In this document: positions 9,243 to 17,875 of the stretch, piece after piece | Layout of the letters: each line of letters begins with the position of its first letter | How positions within the stretch are numbered: position 1 is the stretch's first letter | From: Luteimonas galliterrae | GTDB taxonomy: Bacteria; Pseudomonadota; Gammaproteobacteria; Xanthomonadales; Xanthomonadaceae | Direction: 5' to 3' | Assembly (NCBI RefSeq): GCF_023374055.1 | Contig: NZ_JAMBEP010000001.1 | Coordinates: forward strand, 2,170,001-2,234,000 | Length of the DNA stretch: 64,000 nucleotides | Position numbers and translations under genes: made by a program | Notes under the pieces: model-generated | Told to the model about the DNA's origin: nothing | The model's input: only the letters and a program-made list of their open reading frames with translations | Databases searched by the model: none

Positions 9243-10019
9243 TCAGAAGCCGTAACGCAGGAAGCCGCCATCCACCGCGATGCATTCGCCGGTGATGTAG
9301 CTGGCCGCGGGCAGGCAGAGGAAGGCGACCGCGGCGGCGACTTCCTCGGGCTCGCCGATGCGGCCGATCGGCGTACGCATCAGCACTTCGTCCAGGTAAT
9401 CCGGATCGGCGAGCTTGTCGGAGGTGCGGCGCGTGCGGATGTACCACGGTGCGACGGCGTTGACGCGCACGCCGTCCTCGGCCCATTCGGCCGCCAGATT
9501 CTTGGTCATCTGGTGCATGGCCGCCTTGCTCATGCCGTACGGCGCGCCGGAACGCACATGGGTGAGCCCGGACACGCTGCCGACGTTGACGATGCTGGAC
9601 GAGGCATGCTGGGTGAGCAGCGGATGCGCGTAGCGCGACAGTTCGAATGCCGAAAACAGGTTGACTTCGAAGATCTCGCGCCACTCGTCTTCGGTGTAGT
9701 CGGTAGCCGCTTTGGTGAGGTTGCCGCCGGCGTTGTTGACCAGGATGTTGAGGCCTTCGCCGCGGTCCTCGACCCAATCCAGCACTTCGCGGCGCTGTTC
9801 TTCGTCGACGACGTCGCCTACCAGGCCGCGGATATCGCTGTCGGGGAATTCGTCGGCCAGTTCGTCGCGCGCCGATTCCAGCGCATTGGGGTCGCGCGCC
9901 ACGATCAGCACGCGAGCGCCCAGGCCGAGCAGTTCGCGCGCGATCGCGCGGCCGATGCCGGCGCTGCCGCCGGTGATCAGCGCCAGTTGTCCATCAAGCC
10001 GCCAGCGGTTGGGATCCAT
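9243..10019 (-). CDS. SDR-family oxidoreductase (tropinone-reductase-like)
   Basis: A classical short-chain dehydrogenase/reductase of 258 residues. Cofactor motif TGGSAGIG is at 16-23 and NNAGG at 95-99. The catalytic Ser148, Tyr161 and Lys165 (YGMSK) are all present, and a GD at 68-69 is placed as in other SDRs. Basic residues after the second beta strand ([12 protein letters not shown]) hint at NADP(H). The overall sequence recalls plant tropinone reductase-like SDRs, but the substrate cannot be read from sequence. I start it at 10019 ([18 protein letters not shown]). It is divergent from the small lipoprotein gene. Confidence 0.92.
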   Translation of the reverse strand: MDPNRWRLDGQLALITGGSAGIGRAIARELLGLGARVLIVARDPNALESARDELADEFPDSDIRGLVGDVVDEEQRREVLDWVEDRGEGLNILVNNAGGNLTKAATDYTEDEWREIFEVNLFSAFELSRYAHPLLTQHASSSIVNVGSVSGLTHVRSGAPYGMSKAAMHQMTKNLAAEWAEDGVRVNAVAPWYIRTRRTSDKLADPDYLDEVLMRTPIGRIGEPEEVAAAVAFLCLPAASYITGECIAVDGGFLRYGF

Positions 10020-10079
10020 GCTCGTCTCGCCTGCACCGGTTGGGCGTAGCATAGCGCCAGGCCCCTTCAGGACGCTCCC

Positions 10080-10307
10080 ATGGCGCTACCCGCACGCGTT
10101 TGTCTGTTCGCGATCGTCCTCGCCGCGACGGCCGGCTGCAGCCGGCCCAAGCCGCCGCCGACCGAACAGCAGCCGGAGCCGCAAGCGCAGCACACCGAAC
10201 TGCGCGATGCGGTACAGGAGCCGATCGACAAGGCCAAGGCGGTGGAGGATTCGGTGCAGAAAGCGACGGACCAGCAGAGGGCACAAATCGAAGCCGCGGG
10301 CGGATGA
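10080..10307 (+). CDS. Small lipoprotein
   Basis: A 75-residue protein: a hydrophobic signal sequence ends in ATAGC with Cys20 as the probable lipid-modified residue. A Pro/Gln-rich linker ([16 protein letters not shown]) is followed by a short acidic amphipathic helix. No family is recognised. Export and lipid anchoring are inferred from the signal alone; the -3 residue of the lipobox (Thr) is tolerated but not ideal. The gene is single and followed by about 890 bp of repeat-filled DNA. Confidence 0.7.
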   Translation: MALPARVCLFAIVLAATAGCSRPKPPPTEQQPEPQAQHTELRDAVQEPIDKAKAVEDSVQKATDQQRAQIEAAGG

Positions 10308-10318
10308 CCGTCGATCTA

Positions 10319-10407
10319 GCTCTGTGGAGCGGAGCTTGCTCCGCCGCCCTTCTTTTGCTCTGAGCTTTGCTCCGCCTTCGTAGAGCGGGGCTTGCCCCGC
10401 TGCTCTT
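10319..10407. repeat. GAGCGGAGCTTGCTCCGC palindrome cluster
   Basis: Three successive short palindromes of the type GAGCGG-AGCTTGC-CCGC occur here. The same unit also appears at 11090-11105, 32963-32985, 40217-40236, 40815-40875, 43093-43222, 52346-52366 and 53090-53110, nearly always on the edge of a larger repeat or next to a gene end. Part of the gene-free stretch 10308-11196. Confidence 0.7.
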
Positions 10408-10410
10408 GCC

Positions 10411-10524
10411 CCTAAGCCGTTTGCCCTTAAGCCGTTTGCCCTTAAGCCGTTTGCCCTTAAGCCGTTCTCTCTTAAGCGTTCGCTCTTAAGCCGTTTGCTC
10501 TTAAGCCGTTTGCTCTTAAGCCGT
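10411..10524. repeat. Tandem array of a 15-bp unit (about 7 copies)
   Basis: Direct repeats of a 15-base unit GCCGTTTGCCCTTAA, with copies changing CCC to CTC and one copy shortened. The reverse-complement form of the same unit makes a second array at 52953-53086. Both arrays lie on the same side of a copy of the large hairpin-bounded element. The unit merges into a TCATCCC-type palindrome at its end. Confidence 0.8.
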
Positions 10525-10659
10525 CATCCCAGCGAACGCTGGGACCCATCTTGCTCTTGCCCTAAAGCCGTCATCCCGGCGAAGGCCGGGATCCAGGCCC
10601 GCGTCCTGGCGGCCTGCGCTGCGACTCGCGCCATGGAAAAAGGCTTCCGGGCTGCGCCC

Positions 10660-11010
10660 GGGTCACTTTCTTTGCTGGCCCAAAGAAAGTAACCCAAGAA
10701 AGGGCCTGAACTGCGGTGCGATGCGTCGCGCCTGAAAGTCCGCCAGCGGACCTGCTTTCGTCGCAGGTGACCTTCTTACGCAGGTACTAGATTTTGATTC
10801 GTAGCCTATGGGTGACATGGCTTTTGCGGAGTTGCGCTAAGGAGTCGTTCGGGTCGATCGCCCCGAATCTGAATGTCGAAGCAACGGAGGAATCCCGAGT
10901 GCTGGCGAGCGGTGGCCAAGCACACGGGGTAACCCCATCGCCGGGATACCTTCCAAAGGCCCTTTTTCTTTGGTGACTTCTCTTTTTGGGCCCCACAAAA
11001 AGAAAGTAAC
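10660..11010 (-). repeat. Hairpin-bounded dispersed element, copy A (351 bp)
   Basis: The first of four copies of one non-coding element, here inverted relative to the others. From left: hairpin GGGTCACTTTCTTT/AAAGAAAGTAACCC (10660-10695), inner repeat CCCAAGAAAGGGCC (10693-10706), about 250 bp of conserved unique sequence, inner repeat GGCCCTTTTTCTTTGG (10958-10973), and a second hairpin ending AAAGAAAGTAAC at 11010. Similarity continues to about 11165 (GC-rich stems, AAAGAGGGG palindrome) and back to about 10570. Small open frames exist but differ between copies and carry no family signal. Confidence 0.85.
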
Positions 11011-11196
11011 TCGGCCGCGGTTTTAGCGGACGAAACCCCGGCCCAAAGGGCCGGCAGGTCGCCACAACCCCCAAGCCAAGGCAGCGGAGCAAGCTCCGCT
11101 CTAAGAGCCAAAGCGAATCCCGGCCCCTCTTTTTAAAGAGGGGAGACAAGCCGAGGCGTTGGATTGCGTTTGCGGGGACGACGGCTGAAAGAACGG

Positions 11197-13083
11197 TCAG
11201 AAACCGCAGAAGCAGTACGCGAGCGCCTTCACGCGCATGCCCTGCCCCGGCTTCATCGCATTCTCGATGAAGCGCAGGTCGTCTGCGCTGCGCGGCACCG
11301 CGCGCGCGAGCAACGTGCGGGCGAGATCGGAATCGCGCAACCAGATCGCGCCAATGCGGCTTTCCGCGAAACCGCTGAACCAGCGCTGGAACGGCGTGCC
11401 GCCGTCTTCGTAATAGCGCACGCGGTACTCGGCTGGCTTGCCGAGCTTGGCGCGCTGCGCGACGTCGGCGACCGCCGCATCGATGCCGCCGAACGCGTCG
11501 ACCAGCCCGCGCTCCTTCGCCTGCGCGCCGGTCCATACGCGGCCGCGCGCGACTTCGTCGATCTGCTCGACGCTCTTCTTGCGCGCCTGCGCCACCTTGC
11601 CGGTGAAATCGCGGTAACCCTTGTCGATCACCGACTGGATCACCTGGCCGACATCCGGATCCAGCTTGCGGGTGATGTCGAACGCGCCGCCGAAACGCGT
11701 CGTCGACACGCCGTCGGTATGCACGCCGATCTTGTCGAGCGCGCGCGGCAATGTCGGGAAGATGCCGAAGATGCCGATCGAACCGGTGATCGTCGACGGA
11801 TCGGCGTAGATGCGATCGGCATTCATGCTGATCCAGTAGCCGCCGGACGCGGCCACGTTGCCCATCGACACCACCACCGGCTTGCCGGCCTCTTTCAGGC
11901 CGACCACTTCGCGCCGGATCTGCTCGGACGCGAATACCTCGCCGCCCGGCGACGACACGCGCAGCACCACGGCTTTGACTTTCTCGTCGTCGCGCGCCGC
12001 GCGCAGCAGCGCCGCGGTGGATTCGCCGCCGATGCGGCCGGGCGGCTGCTCGCCGCCGGTGATCTCGCCTTCGGCCACGACCACCGCGACCTGCGGGCGC
12101 TCGTCGACCGCGGACAGGCCGCTGTCGACCTGCTTCAAATAGCCTTCCAGATCGATCTGGCGGAAACCGCGCGGCGCATCGCTGTCGGCGACGCCGCGCT
12201 CGGCCATCAGATCGTCGACCTGCTCCTCGGTCTTGAGGCCGTCGACCAGCTTCTGCTGCAGCGCGAAGCGCGCCAGGTCGCCGCCGGCCGCGGCGATGCC
12301 TTCGGGCAGCGTGTCGATGCCGGCCGCCAACTGCTGCGCGGTCAGCTTGCGCGCCTTGGCGATATCGTCGAGATAGCGCTGCCACACGTCGCTCATCCAG
12401 AACAGGTCGGCCTGCTTGGATTCGGGCGAAGCGGCGTCGAGGATGAAAGGCTCGGCCGCGGATTTGTACTCGCCCACCTTGAACAGGTGCACGTCGACGC
12501 CGAGCTTGTCCTGCAGGCCCTGGCGGTAGTACTGGCGATAGCCGGCGAGGCCTTCGATCAGCATCCCGCCCATCGGATCCAGGTAGACCTCGCTGGCCTG
12601 CGCGGCCAGCAGATATTGCCCCTGGCCGTACTGGTTGCCGAAGGCGACCACTTGCTTGCCCGACGCGCGCAGTCGCGCGAGCGCCGCGGCCACTTCGCGC
12701 AGTTGCGCGTAGCCGCTGGGTTCCAGCTCGTCCACGCGCAGCAGCACGCGTTCGACGCGCTTGTCGTCCTTGGCCGCTTCGATGGCGCGCAACAGGTCGC
12801 GCAACTGCACTTCCTTGGCGTCGTCGTCGCCCATCGCCTTGGCCAGCGTGCGGGTGAACGCGTCGGTGCTGTACTGCTCCACCAGCCGCCCTTCCGGCGC
12901 GATCACCAGCGTGGTGCGGCCGACCATCGGCTTGACCCGGTCGCCCGCGCCCAGCGCGACCAGGAACAGCAGCAGCAGGAAGAAGAACACCAGGTTGAAC
13001 GCCAACCGGCGCGTGAAATTCATCGCATCCCAAATGCCGACGAAAACGCGGGCGATCGGGCCGCGGCGGCGGACTTCGTTCAT
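11197..13083 (-). CDS. sppA: Signal peptide peptidase SppA, 67-kDa type
   Basis: Inner-membrane serine peptidase that degrades cleaved signal peptides on the periplasmic side. The 628-residue length is that of the long (E. coli type) form with two tandem SppA domains. A single N-terminal membrane segment lies at about 29-45. The Ser/Lys dyad is split between the domains as expected: Lys207 in VGEYKSAAEPF and Ser413 in GNVAASGGYW. The C-terminus ends ALAYCFCGF, which is unusual for the family and may be local. It is followed downstream by repeat copy A and preceded by a MATE gene in the same direction. Confidence 0.95.
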   Translation of the reverse strand: MNEVRRRGPIARVFVGIWDAMNFTRRLAFNLVFFFLLLLFLVALGAGDRVKPMVGRTTLVIAPEGRLVEQYSTDAFTRTLAKAMGDDDAKEVQLRDLLRAIEAAKDDKRVERVLLRVDELEPSGYAQLREVAAALARLRASGKQVVAFGNQYGQGQYLLAAQASEVYLDPMGGMLIEGLAGYRQYYRQGLQDKLGVDVHLFKVGEYKSAAEPFILDAASPESKQADLFWMSDVWQRYLDDIAKARKLTAQQLAAGIDTLPEGIAAAGGDLARFALQQKLVDGLKTEEQVDDLMAERGVADSDAPRGFRQIDLEGYLKQVDSGLSAVDERPQVAVVVAEGEITGGEQPPGRIGGESTAALLRAARDDEKVKAVVLRVSSPGGEVFASEQIRREVVGLKEAGKPVVVSMGNVAASGGYWISMNADRIYADPSTITGSIGIFGIFPTLPRALDKIGVHTDGVSTTRFGGAFDITRKLDPDVGQVIQSVIDKGYRDFTGKVAQARKKSVEQIDEVARGRVWTGAQAKERGLVDAFGGIDAAVADVAQRAKLGKPAEYRVRYYEDGGTPFQRWFSGFAESRIGAIWLRDSDLARTLLARAVPRSADDLRFIENAMKPGQGMRVKALAYCFCGF

Positions 13084-13135
13084 TACCTGTCACTCCATAA
13101 ATAGAACCGCAGCTTAGCCCGCGCCCGCAGGGGTT

Positions 13136-14521
13136 TCATGCGTCGTTGGTCACTGCGCCTTCCCGCACGATGGGGGCTGTTCGCGACGAGCGCAAGAAGC
13201 GGCTGCCCAGCAGCACCGCAGCCGCCGACAAACCCACGATCAGGCCGATCCACATGCCTTTAGGCCCCCAGCCCAGGCCCAACCCCAGCCCCGCCCCCAG
13301 CGGCATGCCCAGGCCCCAATAAGCGAAGGCCGCCAGGAACATCGGCACCCGCGTATCCTTCAGCCCACGCAGGGCGCCGGCCGACAGCACCTGGATGCCG
13401 TCGGGAAACTGGAACGCAGCGGCGTACAGCAGCAGCGTCGCCGCCAACGCGGCCACGGTCGCGTCGGCGGTGTACAGCGACACGATCGCGTCGTTGCCGA
13501 ACAGCAGCACCAGCCCGGACAGCAATTGCGTGGCCAGCACGATGGTGTAGCCGGCGAAAGCGGCGCGGCGCAGCGCTTCGCGGTCGCCGCGGCCGAGCGC
13601 GTGGCCCACGCGCACCGTGGTCGCCTCGGCCAGGCCCAGCGGAATCATGAAGCACAGGCTGGCGACGTTGATCGCGATCTGGTGCGCCGCCACCGGCACG
13701 TCGCCGAGGCGGCCGATCAGCAGCGCGGTGGTGATGAAAAGGCCGCCTTCCATGGCAACGGTGATGCCGATCGGCAGGCCGTTGGCCAGCAAGTTGCGGA
13801 TCGGCGGCCACTGCGGCCCGTCGAAACGCGCGAACAGGCCCAGGTCCGCGAAACGCTTCGCCCGCCGCAGATACAGCGCGAAGGCGATCGCCTGCGCCCA
13901 CATCATGATCGCCGACGCGATGCCCAGGCCGCCGGCGCCGAGCTCGGGCAGTCCGCCGAAACCGTAGGTGAACGCATAGCCGAGCGGAATGAGCACCAGC
14001 AGGCCGCCGAAGCCGAGCAGCATGGTCGGCAGCGTCCAATGCATGCCGTCGCTCAGGTAACGCATGCACAGGTACAGCGTGAACGCCGGGATGCCCCAAC
14101 GGATGCCGTGCAGGAAGGCAGTCGCGCCCGGGCGGATCTCCGGCGCGATGCCCATCGGCTCCAACGCATAGACCACGACGCTTAGGAACGCGAACAGCAC
14201 CAGGCCCAGGCCTGCGGCCAGCCACATCGCCTGGCGGAACAGCGGCCCGACCAGATCGCGGCGTCCGCTGCCGTCCAACTGCGATACCGACGGCGGCAGC
14301 GACATCAGCGTGCCCATCGGAATCATCATCGGCAGCCAGAACAGCGCCGTGCCGACCGCCACCGCCGCCAGCGTGTCGGTGCCGTGGTGGCCGGCGATCA
14401 CGCTGTCGACGAAACCGATCAGGCCCGACGACATGTGCCCGGCCACCAGCGGTGCGGCGAGTGTGGCGGAGGTACGCACTTCGCGACCGAAGCGCGCCTG
14501 CGAAGGCGTCGAATGCGACAT
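13136..14521 (-). CDS. MATE family multidrug/Na+ antiporter (NorM-like)
   Basis: A 461-residue integral membrane protein with about 12 predicted helices in two similar halves, the layout of MATE transporters. Family signatures include MSSGLIGFVDSVIAGHHGTDTLAAVAVG near the N-terminus, VAAHQIAINVASLCFMIPLG around residue 280 and PDGIQVLSAGALRGLKDTR in the C-terminal half. It should export cationic drugs or dyes in exchange for Na+ or H+; the substrate is unknown. It is read in the same direction as sppA with 52 bp between them and is divergent from the DUF3667 gene. Confidence 0.92.
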   Translation of the reverse strand: MSHSTPSQARFGREVRTSATLAAPLVAGHMSSGLIGFVDSVIAGHHGTDTLAAVAVGTALFWLPMMIPMGTLMSLPPSVSQLDGSGRRDLVGPLFRQAMWLAAGLGLVLFAFLSVVVYALEPMGIAPEIRPGATAFLHGIRWGIPAFTLYLCMRYLSDGMHWTLPTMLLGFGGLLVLIPLGYAFTYGFGGLPELGAGGLGIASAIMMWAQAIAFALYLRRAKRFADLGLFARFDGPQWPPIRNLLANGLPIGITVAMEGGLFITTALLIGRLGDVPVAAHQIAINVASLCFMIPLGLAEATTVRVGHALGRGDREALRRAAFAGYTIVLATQLLSGLVLLFGNDAIVSLYTADATVAALAATLLLYAAAFQFPDGIQVLSAGALRGLKDTRVPMFLAAFAYWGLGMPLGAGLGLGLGWGPKGMWIGLIVGLSAAAVLLGSRFLRSSRTAPIVREGAVTNDA

Positions 14522-14620
14522 GGGAAGAGAACCCGGGCGACTTCGGCCGCGCGAATGGGAGGCATGCGCTGGCGCCGGGTCGCGGCTGACCCTATCTTAA
14601 CGGGTCAGGAGAGGCCACAG

Positions 14621-15901
14621 ATGACCGAAAACAACGAAACCGCGGTTCCGCACGCGCCCGCGGCGGCGCCCGCGCGCGAATGCGAGAATTGCGGCCGCGC
14701 ATTGCTCGGCGATTACTGCTACGCCTGCGGCCAACCGGTGAAAGGGCTGGTGCGGCATTTCTCCAGCATCATCGGCGACTTCGCCGACAGCGTGCTCAAT
14801 CTCGACACGCGCCTGCCGCGCACGCTGTGGCCGCTTCTGGCCAAGCCGGGATTCCTCACCACCGAGTATTTCGCCGGCCGCCGCGTGCGTTACGTCAGCC
14901 CGGTGCGGCTGTTCGTGTTCCTCAGCATCGTGACGTTCTTCGTCGCGCAGTTCACGGTCAGCTTCGGCGACGGCACGGTCAAGTTCGAGGACGACGGCGA
15001 CAGCATCAGCCGTGCGACCACCGTCCAGGAAGTGGAGAAAATCCGCGACCAGGCCTTGGCCCAAATGGCCGAAGCGCGAAACAACGTCGCCGGCGTGCCG
15101 GGTGCCGACACGGGCATCCGCATGGGCGAAAAGGAACTCAGGAAAAAGGCGCAAAGGCGCATCGAAGCCTTGCGTAAAGCGCAGGCCGGATCGGCCGGGC
15201 CGTCGGGAGCTGCGGCGGAAGCGGAAGGGGCGGCGGCAACGACGGCGCCGGCGGATTCCGCGACGGCGACATCCGCTGCGGCACCCACGACACCGGCAAA
15301 AGCGACGGCGGCCACGAACGACGAGGACGAAGAAGACTTCGACATCTCGTTCAACGGCGAGCCCTGGGATGCCAAGACCAATCCGATCGCGGTGGCCTGG
15401 CTGCCTCGCTTCGCCAACGACTGGCTCAATTCGCAGGCCGGCCGCGCCAAGGCCAACTTCAAGCGGCTGAAGGAAGACCCGAACGCGTTGAAGGACGCGA
15501 TGCTGAGCGCGGTGCCGTCGACGCTGTTCATCCTGCTGCCGTTATTCGCGCTGATGCTGAAGATCCTGTACGTCTTCAAACGACGCCTGTACATGGAACA
15601 CCTCATCGTGGCGCTGCACAGCCACGCCTTCCTGTGCCTGGCGCTGCTGCTGATGTTCGTCATCATCGCGCTGCAGAATTGGCTTGCGCCCGAATCGGGC
15701 GCCCTGCACAGCCTGTTCGGCTGGATCGAGGGGCTGTTGTGGCTATGGATGCCGGTCTACCTGCTGGTCATGCAAAAACGGGTGTACGCGCAGGGCTGGC
15801 CGATGACGTTGGTCAAATACTGTGTTCTGGGCTTCTGTTACTTCCTGCTGCTGACAACCGGCGCCGCGTTCACCATGCTATTCAGCCTGGTCAACATGTG
15901 A
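14621..15901 (+). CDS. DUF3667 membrane protein with N-terminal zinc ribbon
   Basis: A 426-residue protein. A zinc ribbon is formed by Cys21, Cys24, Cys33 and Cys36 (CENCGRALLGDYCYACGQP). The DUF3667 region then has a membrane segment at about 90-108 (VRLFVFLSIVTFFVAQF). A long charged Ala/Thr-rich cytoplasmic or periplasmic insert spans roughly 125-250, and four hydrophobic segments fill the C-terminal 130 residues. RBS AGGAGAGG lies seven bases before 14621. The DUF3667 family has no known function. The following DUF4286 gene starts eight bases after its stop, so they are co-transcribed. Confidence 0.86.
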   Translation: MTENNETAVPHAPAAAPARECENCGRALLGDYCYACGQPVKGLVRHFSSIIGDFADSVLNLDTRLPRTLWPLLAKPGFLTTEYFAGRRVRYVSPVRLFVFLSIVTFFVAQFTVSFGDGTVKFEDDGDSISRATTVQEVEKIRDQALAQMAEARNNVAGVPGADTGIRMGEKELRKKAQRRIEALRKAQAGSAGPSGAAAEAEGAAATTAPADSATATSAAAPTTPAKATAATNDEDEEDFDISFNGEPWDAKTNPIAVAWLPRFANDWLNSQAGRAKANFKRLKEDPNALKDAMLSAVPSTLFILLPLFALMLKILYVFKRRLYMEHLIVALHSHAFLCLALLLMFVIIALQNWLAPESGALHSLFGWIEGLLWLWMPVYLLVMQKRVYAQGWPMTLVKYCVLGFCYFLLLTTGAAFTMLFSLVNM

Positions 15902-15908
15902 CGGCGAA

Positions 15909-16256
15909 ATGACGCAGCAGGCTCCCCCGGGCCACATCGTCTACGAGGTGAACGTGGAAGTCGACGCCGTATTGGCCGACGACTACCGCGCCTGGATGGA
16001 CACGCACGTGCGCGAGATGGTGTCGCTGCCCGGATTCTTCGGCGCCTACGTGCACAACGTGCTTGCGCCGGCGCCGCCGGCCGGCACGCAGGCGATGTCC
16101 GTGCAGTTCTTCCTGCGCGATACCGCCGCGCTCGACAGCTACCTGCGCGAGCACGCGCTACGCTTCCGCGCCAGCAGCCTGCAGATGTTCGGCGACCGCT
16201 TCCGCACTACCCGGCGGGTGATGCGGCATACCACGATCTACGATCCGGAACGGTAA
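15909..16256 (+). CDS. DUF4286 family protein
   Basis: A 115-residue cytoplasmic protein that matches the DUF4286 pattern: IVYEVNVEVD at the start, W-x8-V-x4-PGF (WMDTHVREMVSLPGFFGAYV), SVQFFLRD and a C-terminal FGDRF motif. The fold resembles dimeric alpha/beta-barrel proteins such as small monooxygenases and EthD-like proteins, but no catalytic residues are established for the family. It lies eight bases downstream of the DUF3667 gene and converges with the DUF3106 gene. Confidence 0.85.
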   Translation: MTQQAPPGHIVYEVNVEVDAVLADDYRAWMDTHVREMVSLPGFFGAYVHNVLAPAPPAGTQAMSVQFFLRDTAALDSYLREHALRFRASSLQMFGDRFRTTRRVMRHTTIYDPER

Positions 16257-16263
16257 CGGCTAT

Positions 16264-16902
16264 TTACCGGTCCAGGCGCTGTCGCAGCCACTCGCTGCGC
16301 TGCGCGGAGGCTGTCGACAGCAGTTCGCGCCGCAAAGCGTCGCGCGCTTCCGGCGGCGTGCGCTGGGCCAGCGTCGCCAGGTCGTTGCGCTCGGCCGGCG
16401 TCATCGTCCGCAGCGCTTCCAGCAGCTGCGCGCGCTCGTCGGCTTCGACGAAACCCAGCAGCGGCTGCAACCGCACGTACTCGGCGCCCAGCACCGGGCC
16501 GAGCAGCCAGCCTCGGCGCGCAAGGCCGTCCAAGGCATCGAACTGCGCGCGCAGGCGCCGGCGTTCGTCGACCGGCAACGCGGCGAACTGCGCCGCCGTG
16601 CGACGCATCCGCGCGCGTTCGGATTCGGACAGTTCGCGCCAGGCCTGCCAATGTTCGCGTTGCCGACGGCGCTCCTCGATCGGCAACGACTGCCAGCGCA
16701 GCTGCCGCTGCCCGTAAACGGCCCGTTCCACCGGCGTCAACGCCTGCCAGCGCGCCTGGCGTTGCTCCAGCTCCACGCGTTGCGCCGCGGGCAAGCGCTC
16801 CAGCCAAGTATCGAGCGACGGCGACAATGCGATCGCCGCCGTCGATGCGATCGCAGCCAAGGCCAGCACCAGGGTGAGCGTGGTCCGGTTAAAGCGTGTC
16901 AT
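16264..16902 (-). CDS. DUF3106 protein
   Basis: A 212-residue protein with an N-terminal hydrophobic signal or anchor (LVLALAAIASTAAIAL). It is followed by an Arg/Glu/Gln-rich helical region of repeated short units such as QRQARWQALTPVERAVY and RQLRWQSLPIEERRRQ, the DUF3106 signature. It is probably periplasmic, anchored or secreted. The start at 16902 lies inside the 3-prime end of the upstream sigma-like gene (overlap 14 bases), so translation is coupled. Function is unknown. The tight pairing suggests it works with the membrane-anchored upstream protein. Confidence 0.85.
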   Translation of the reverse strand: MTRFNRTTLTLVLALAAIASTAAIALSPSLDTWLERLPAAQRVELEQRQARWQALTPVERAVYGQRQLRWQSLPIEERRRQREHWQAWRELSESERARMRRTAAQFAALPVDERRRLRAQFDALDGLARRGWLLGPVLGAEYVRLQPLLGFVEADERAQLLEALRTMTPAERNDLATLAQRTPPEARDALRRELLSTASAQRSEWLRQRLDR

Positions 16903-17875
16903 CGCTGGTCTCCGGTTCCTCGCTGACGTTGTGCGGCGGCGGCGCAACCGACGAAGCACCTGGCGCGGCCGCCTGCGTCGCCTCCGCCCCGGTTTGCGTG
17001 GCGTACCAAGCGTAGAAATCCAGTTCGCGGTAGACCGCCTCGTCCTGCCGCTCGAGCAGCAGTTCGAAATCGCGGTCGCTCAACAGCGCCATGTCCGCAT
17101 CGAAGCGCGCCGCCGGCGCTTCGACGTTCGGCAGCGATACCGTGCGGATGTCCGGCGCGCCGCCGGCCGTCTCCTGGCGCGGCGGCTGCGGCCATAGGAA
17201 GCTGACTGCCAACGCCGCCGCGCAGGCCGCCACGCCCAGCCAGAGCAGGTGCGATACCCAGCGCGGCCGGGCGCGAACGGCCGTCACCGTGGCCGCGACC
17301 GCCGGCATGACCGTTCGCCTGACCGGGACCGGCTGCAGGGCGGCTTCGCGCAACTTCGCCAGATGCGCAAGACGTTGCGGCGGCAAGTTGCGGATCGCCT
17401 CCTGTACTGCGGCCGCCATGCCGCGCCAGGCTTCGGCATGCGGCGTGCCGTCGGCGCGGTGCGGCAAAGCCCGCTGCAAGGCCAGCCGATAGGTGGCCGG
17501 CGCGATACCCAGCGCCGCCGCCGCTTCGGTTTCGCCCAGCCCCGCGGCGAGCCGCAGCAGCAGCGCAGCGCGTGGCCCATGGCCGACCTGGGCCAGCGGC
17601 GCCAGGGCGTCGGCACGGGCCGGCAGGGCGGCAGCCCGGCGCAGCATCGGGGTGGCCAGCAACAAACTCCAGAAGCGCTGCGGCCACTCGCCGAACGGGG
17701 CGCGGGCCGCGCCGGCATGGAAGGCGCGCATGGTCGCGGCCAGCGCGGCGTCGCCGGCCATGGCATCGCCGCATTGCAGCTCCGCGAAGACCGCGCCGCG
17801 CCGTTCGACGCCGCGCAGGAAGGCATTGATTGCGGCCGGCGCACCGCTGGCGTCGGAAAGGGAGCGTGCGGTCAT
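16889..17875 (-). CDS. Membrane-anchored protein with sigma-70 region-4-like N-terminal domain
   Basis: A 328-residue protein. The N-terminal half (to about 165) looks like a degenerate ECF sigma factor: a region-2-like helical part, then a helix-turn-helix like region 4 (ALLLRLAAGLGETEAAAALG to ATYRLALQRAL). A single membrane segment follows at about 210-230 (LLWLGVAACAAALAVSFLW) and then an acidic Pro-rich tail on the other side. The -10-binding residues of true sigma factors are not obvious, so it may not direct transcription. It overlaps the DUF3106 gene by 14 bases. An anti-sigma-like or structural role is equally possible. Confidence 0.65.
   Translation of the reverse strand: MTARSLSDASGAPAAINAFLRGVERRGAVFAELQCGDAMAGDAALAATMRAFHAGAARAPFGEWPQRFWSLLLATPMLRRAAALPARADALAPLAQVGHGPRAALLLRLAAGLGETEAAAALGIAPATYRLALQRALPHRADGTPHAEAWRGMAAAVQEAIRNLPPQRLAHLAKLREAALQPVPVRRTVMPAVAATVTAVRARPRWVSHLLWLGVAACAAALAVSFLWPQPPRQETAGGAPDIRTVSLPNVEAPAARFDADMALLSDRDFELLLERQDEAVYRELDFYAWYATQTGAEATQAAAPGASSVAPPPHNVSEEPETSDDTL

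Noticed and set aside
10411-10524. CRISPR array
   Set aside because: The repeat is 15 bp and directly tandem with no unique spacers, and no cas genes are nearby.
10660-11010. Insertion sequence
   Set aside because: No transposase frame is present in any of the four copies. It may still be mobilised in trans, but it is not an autonomous IS.
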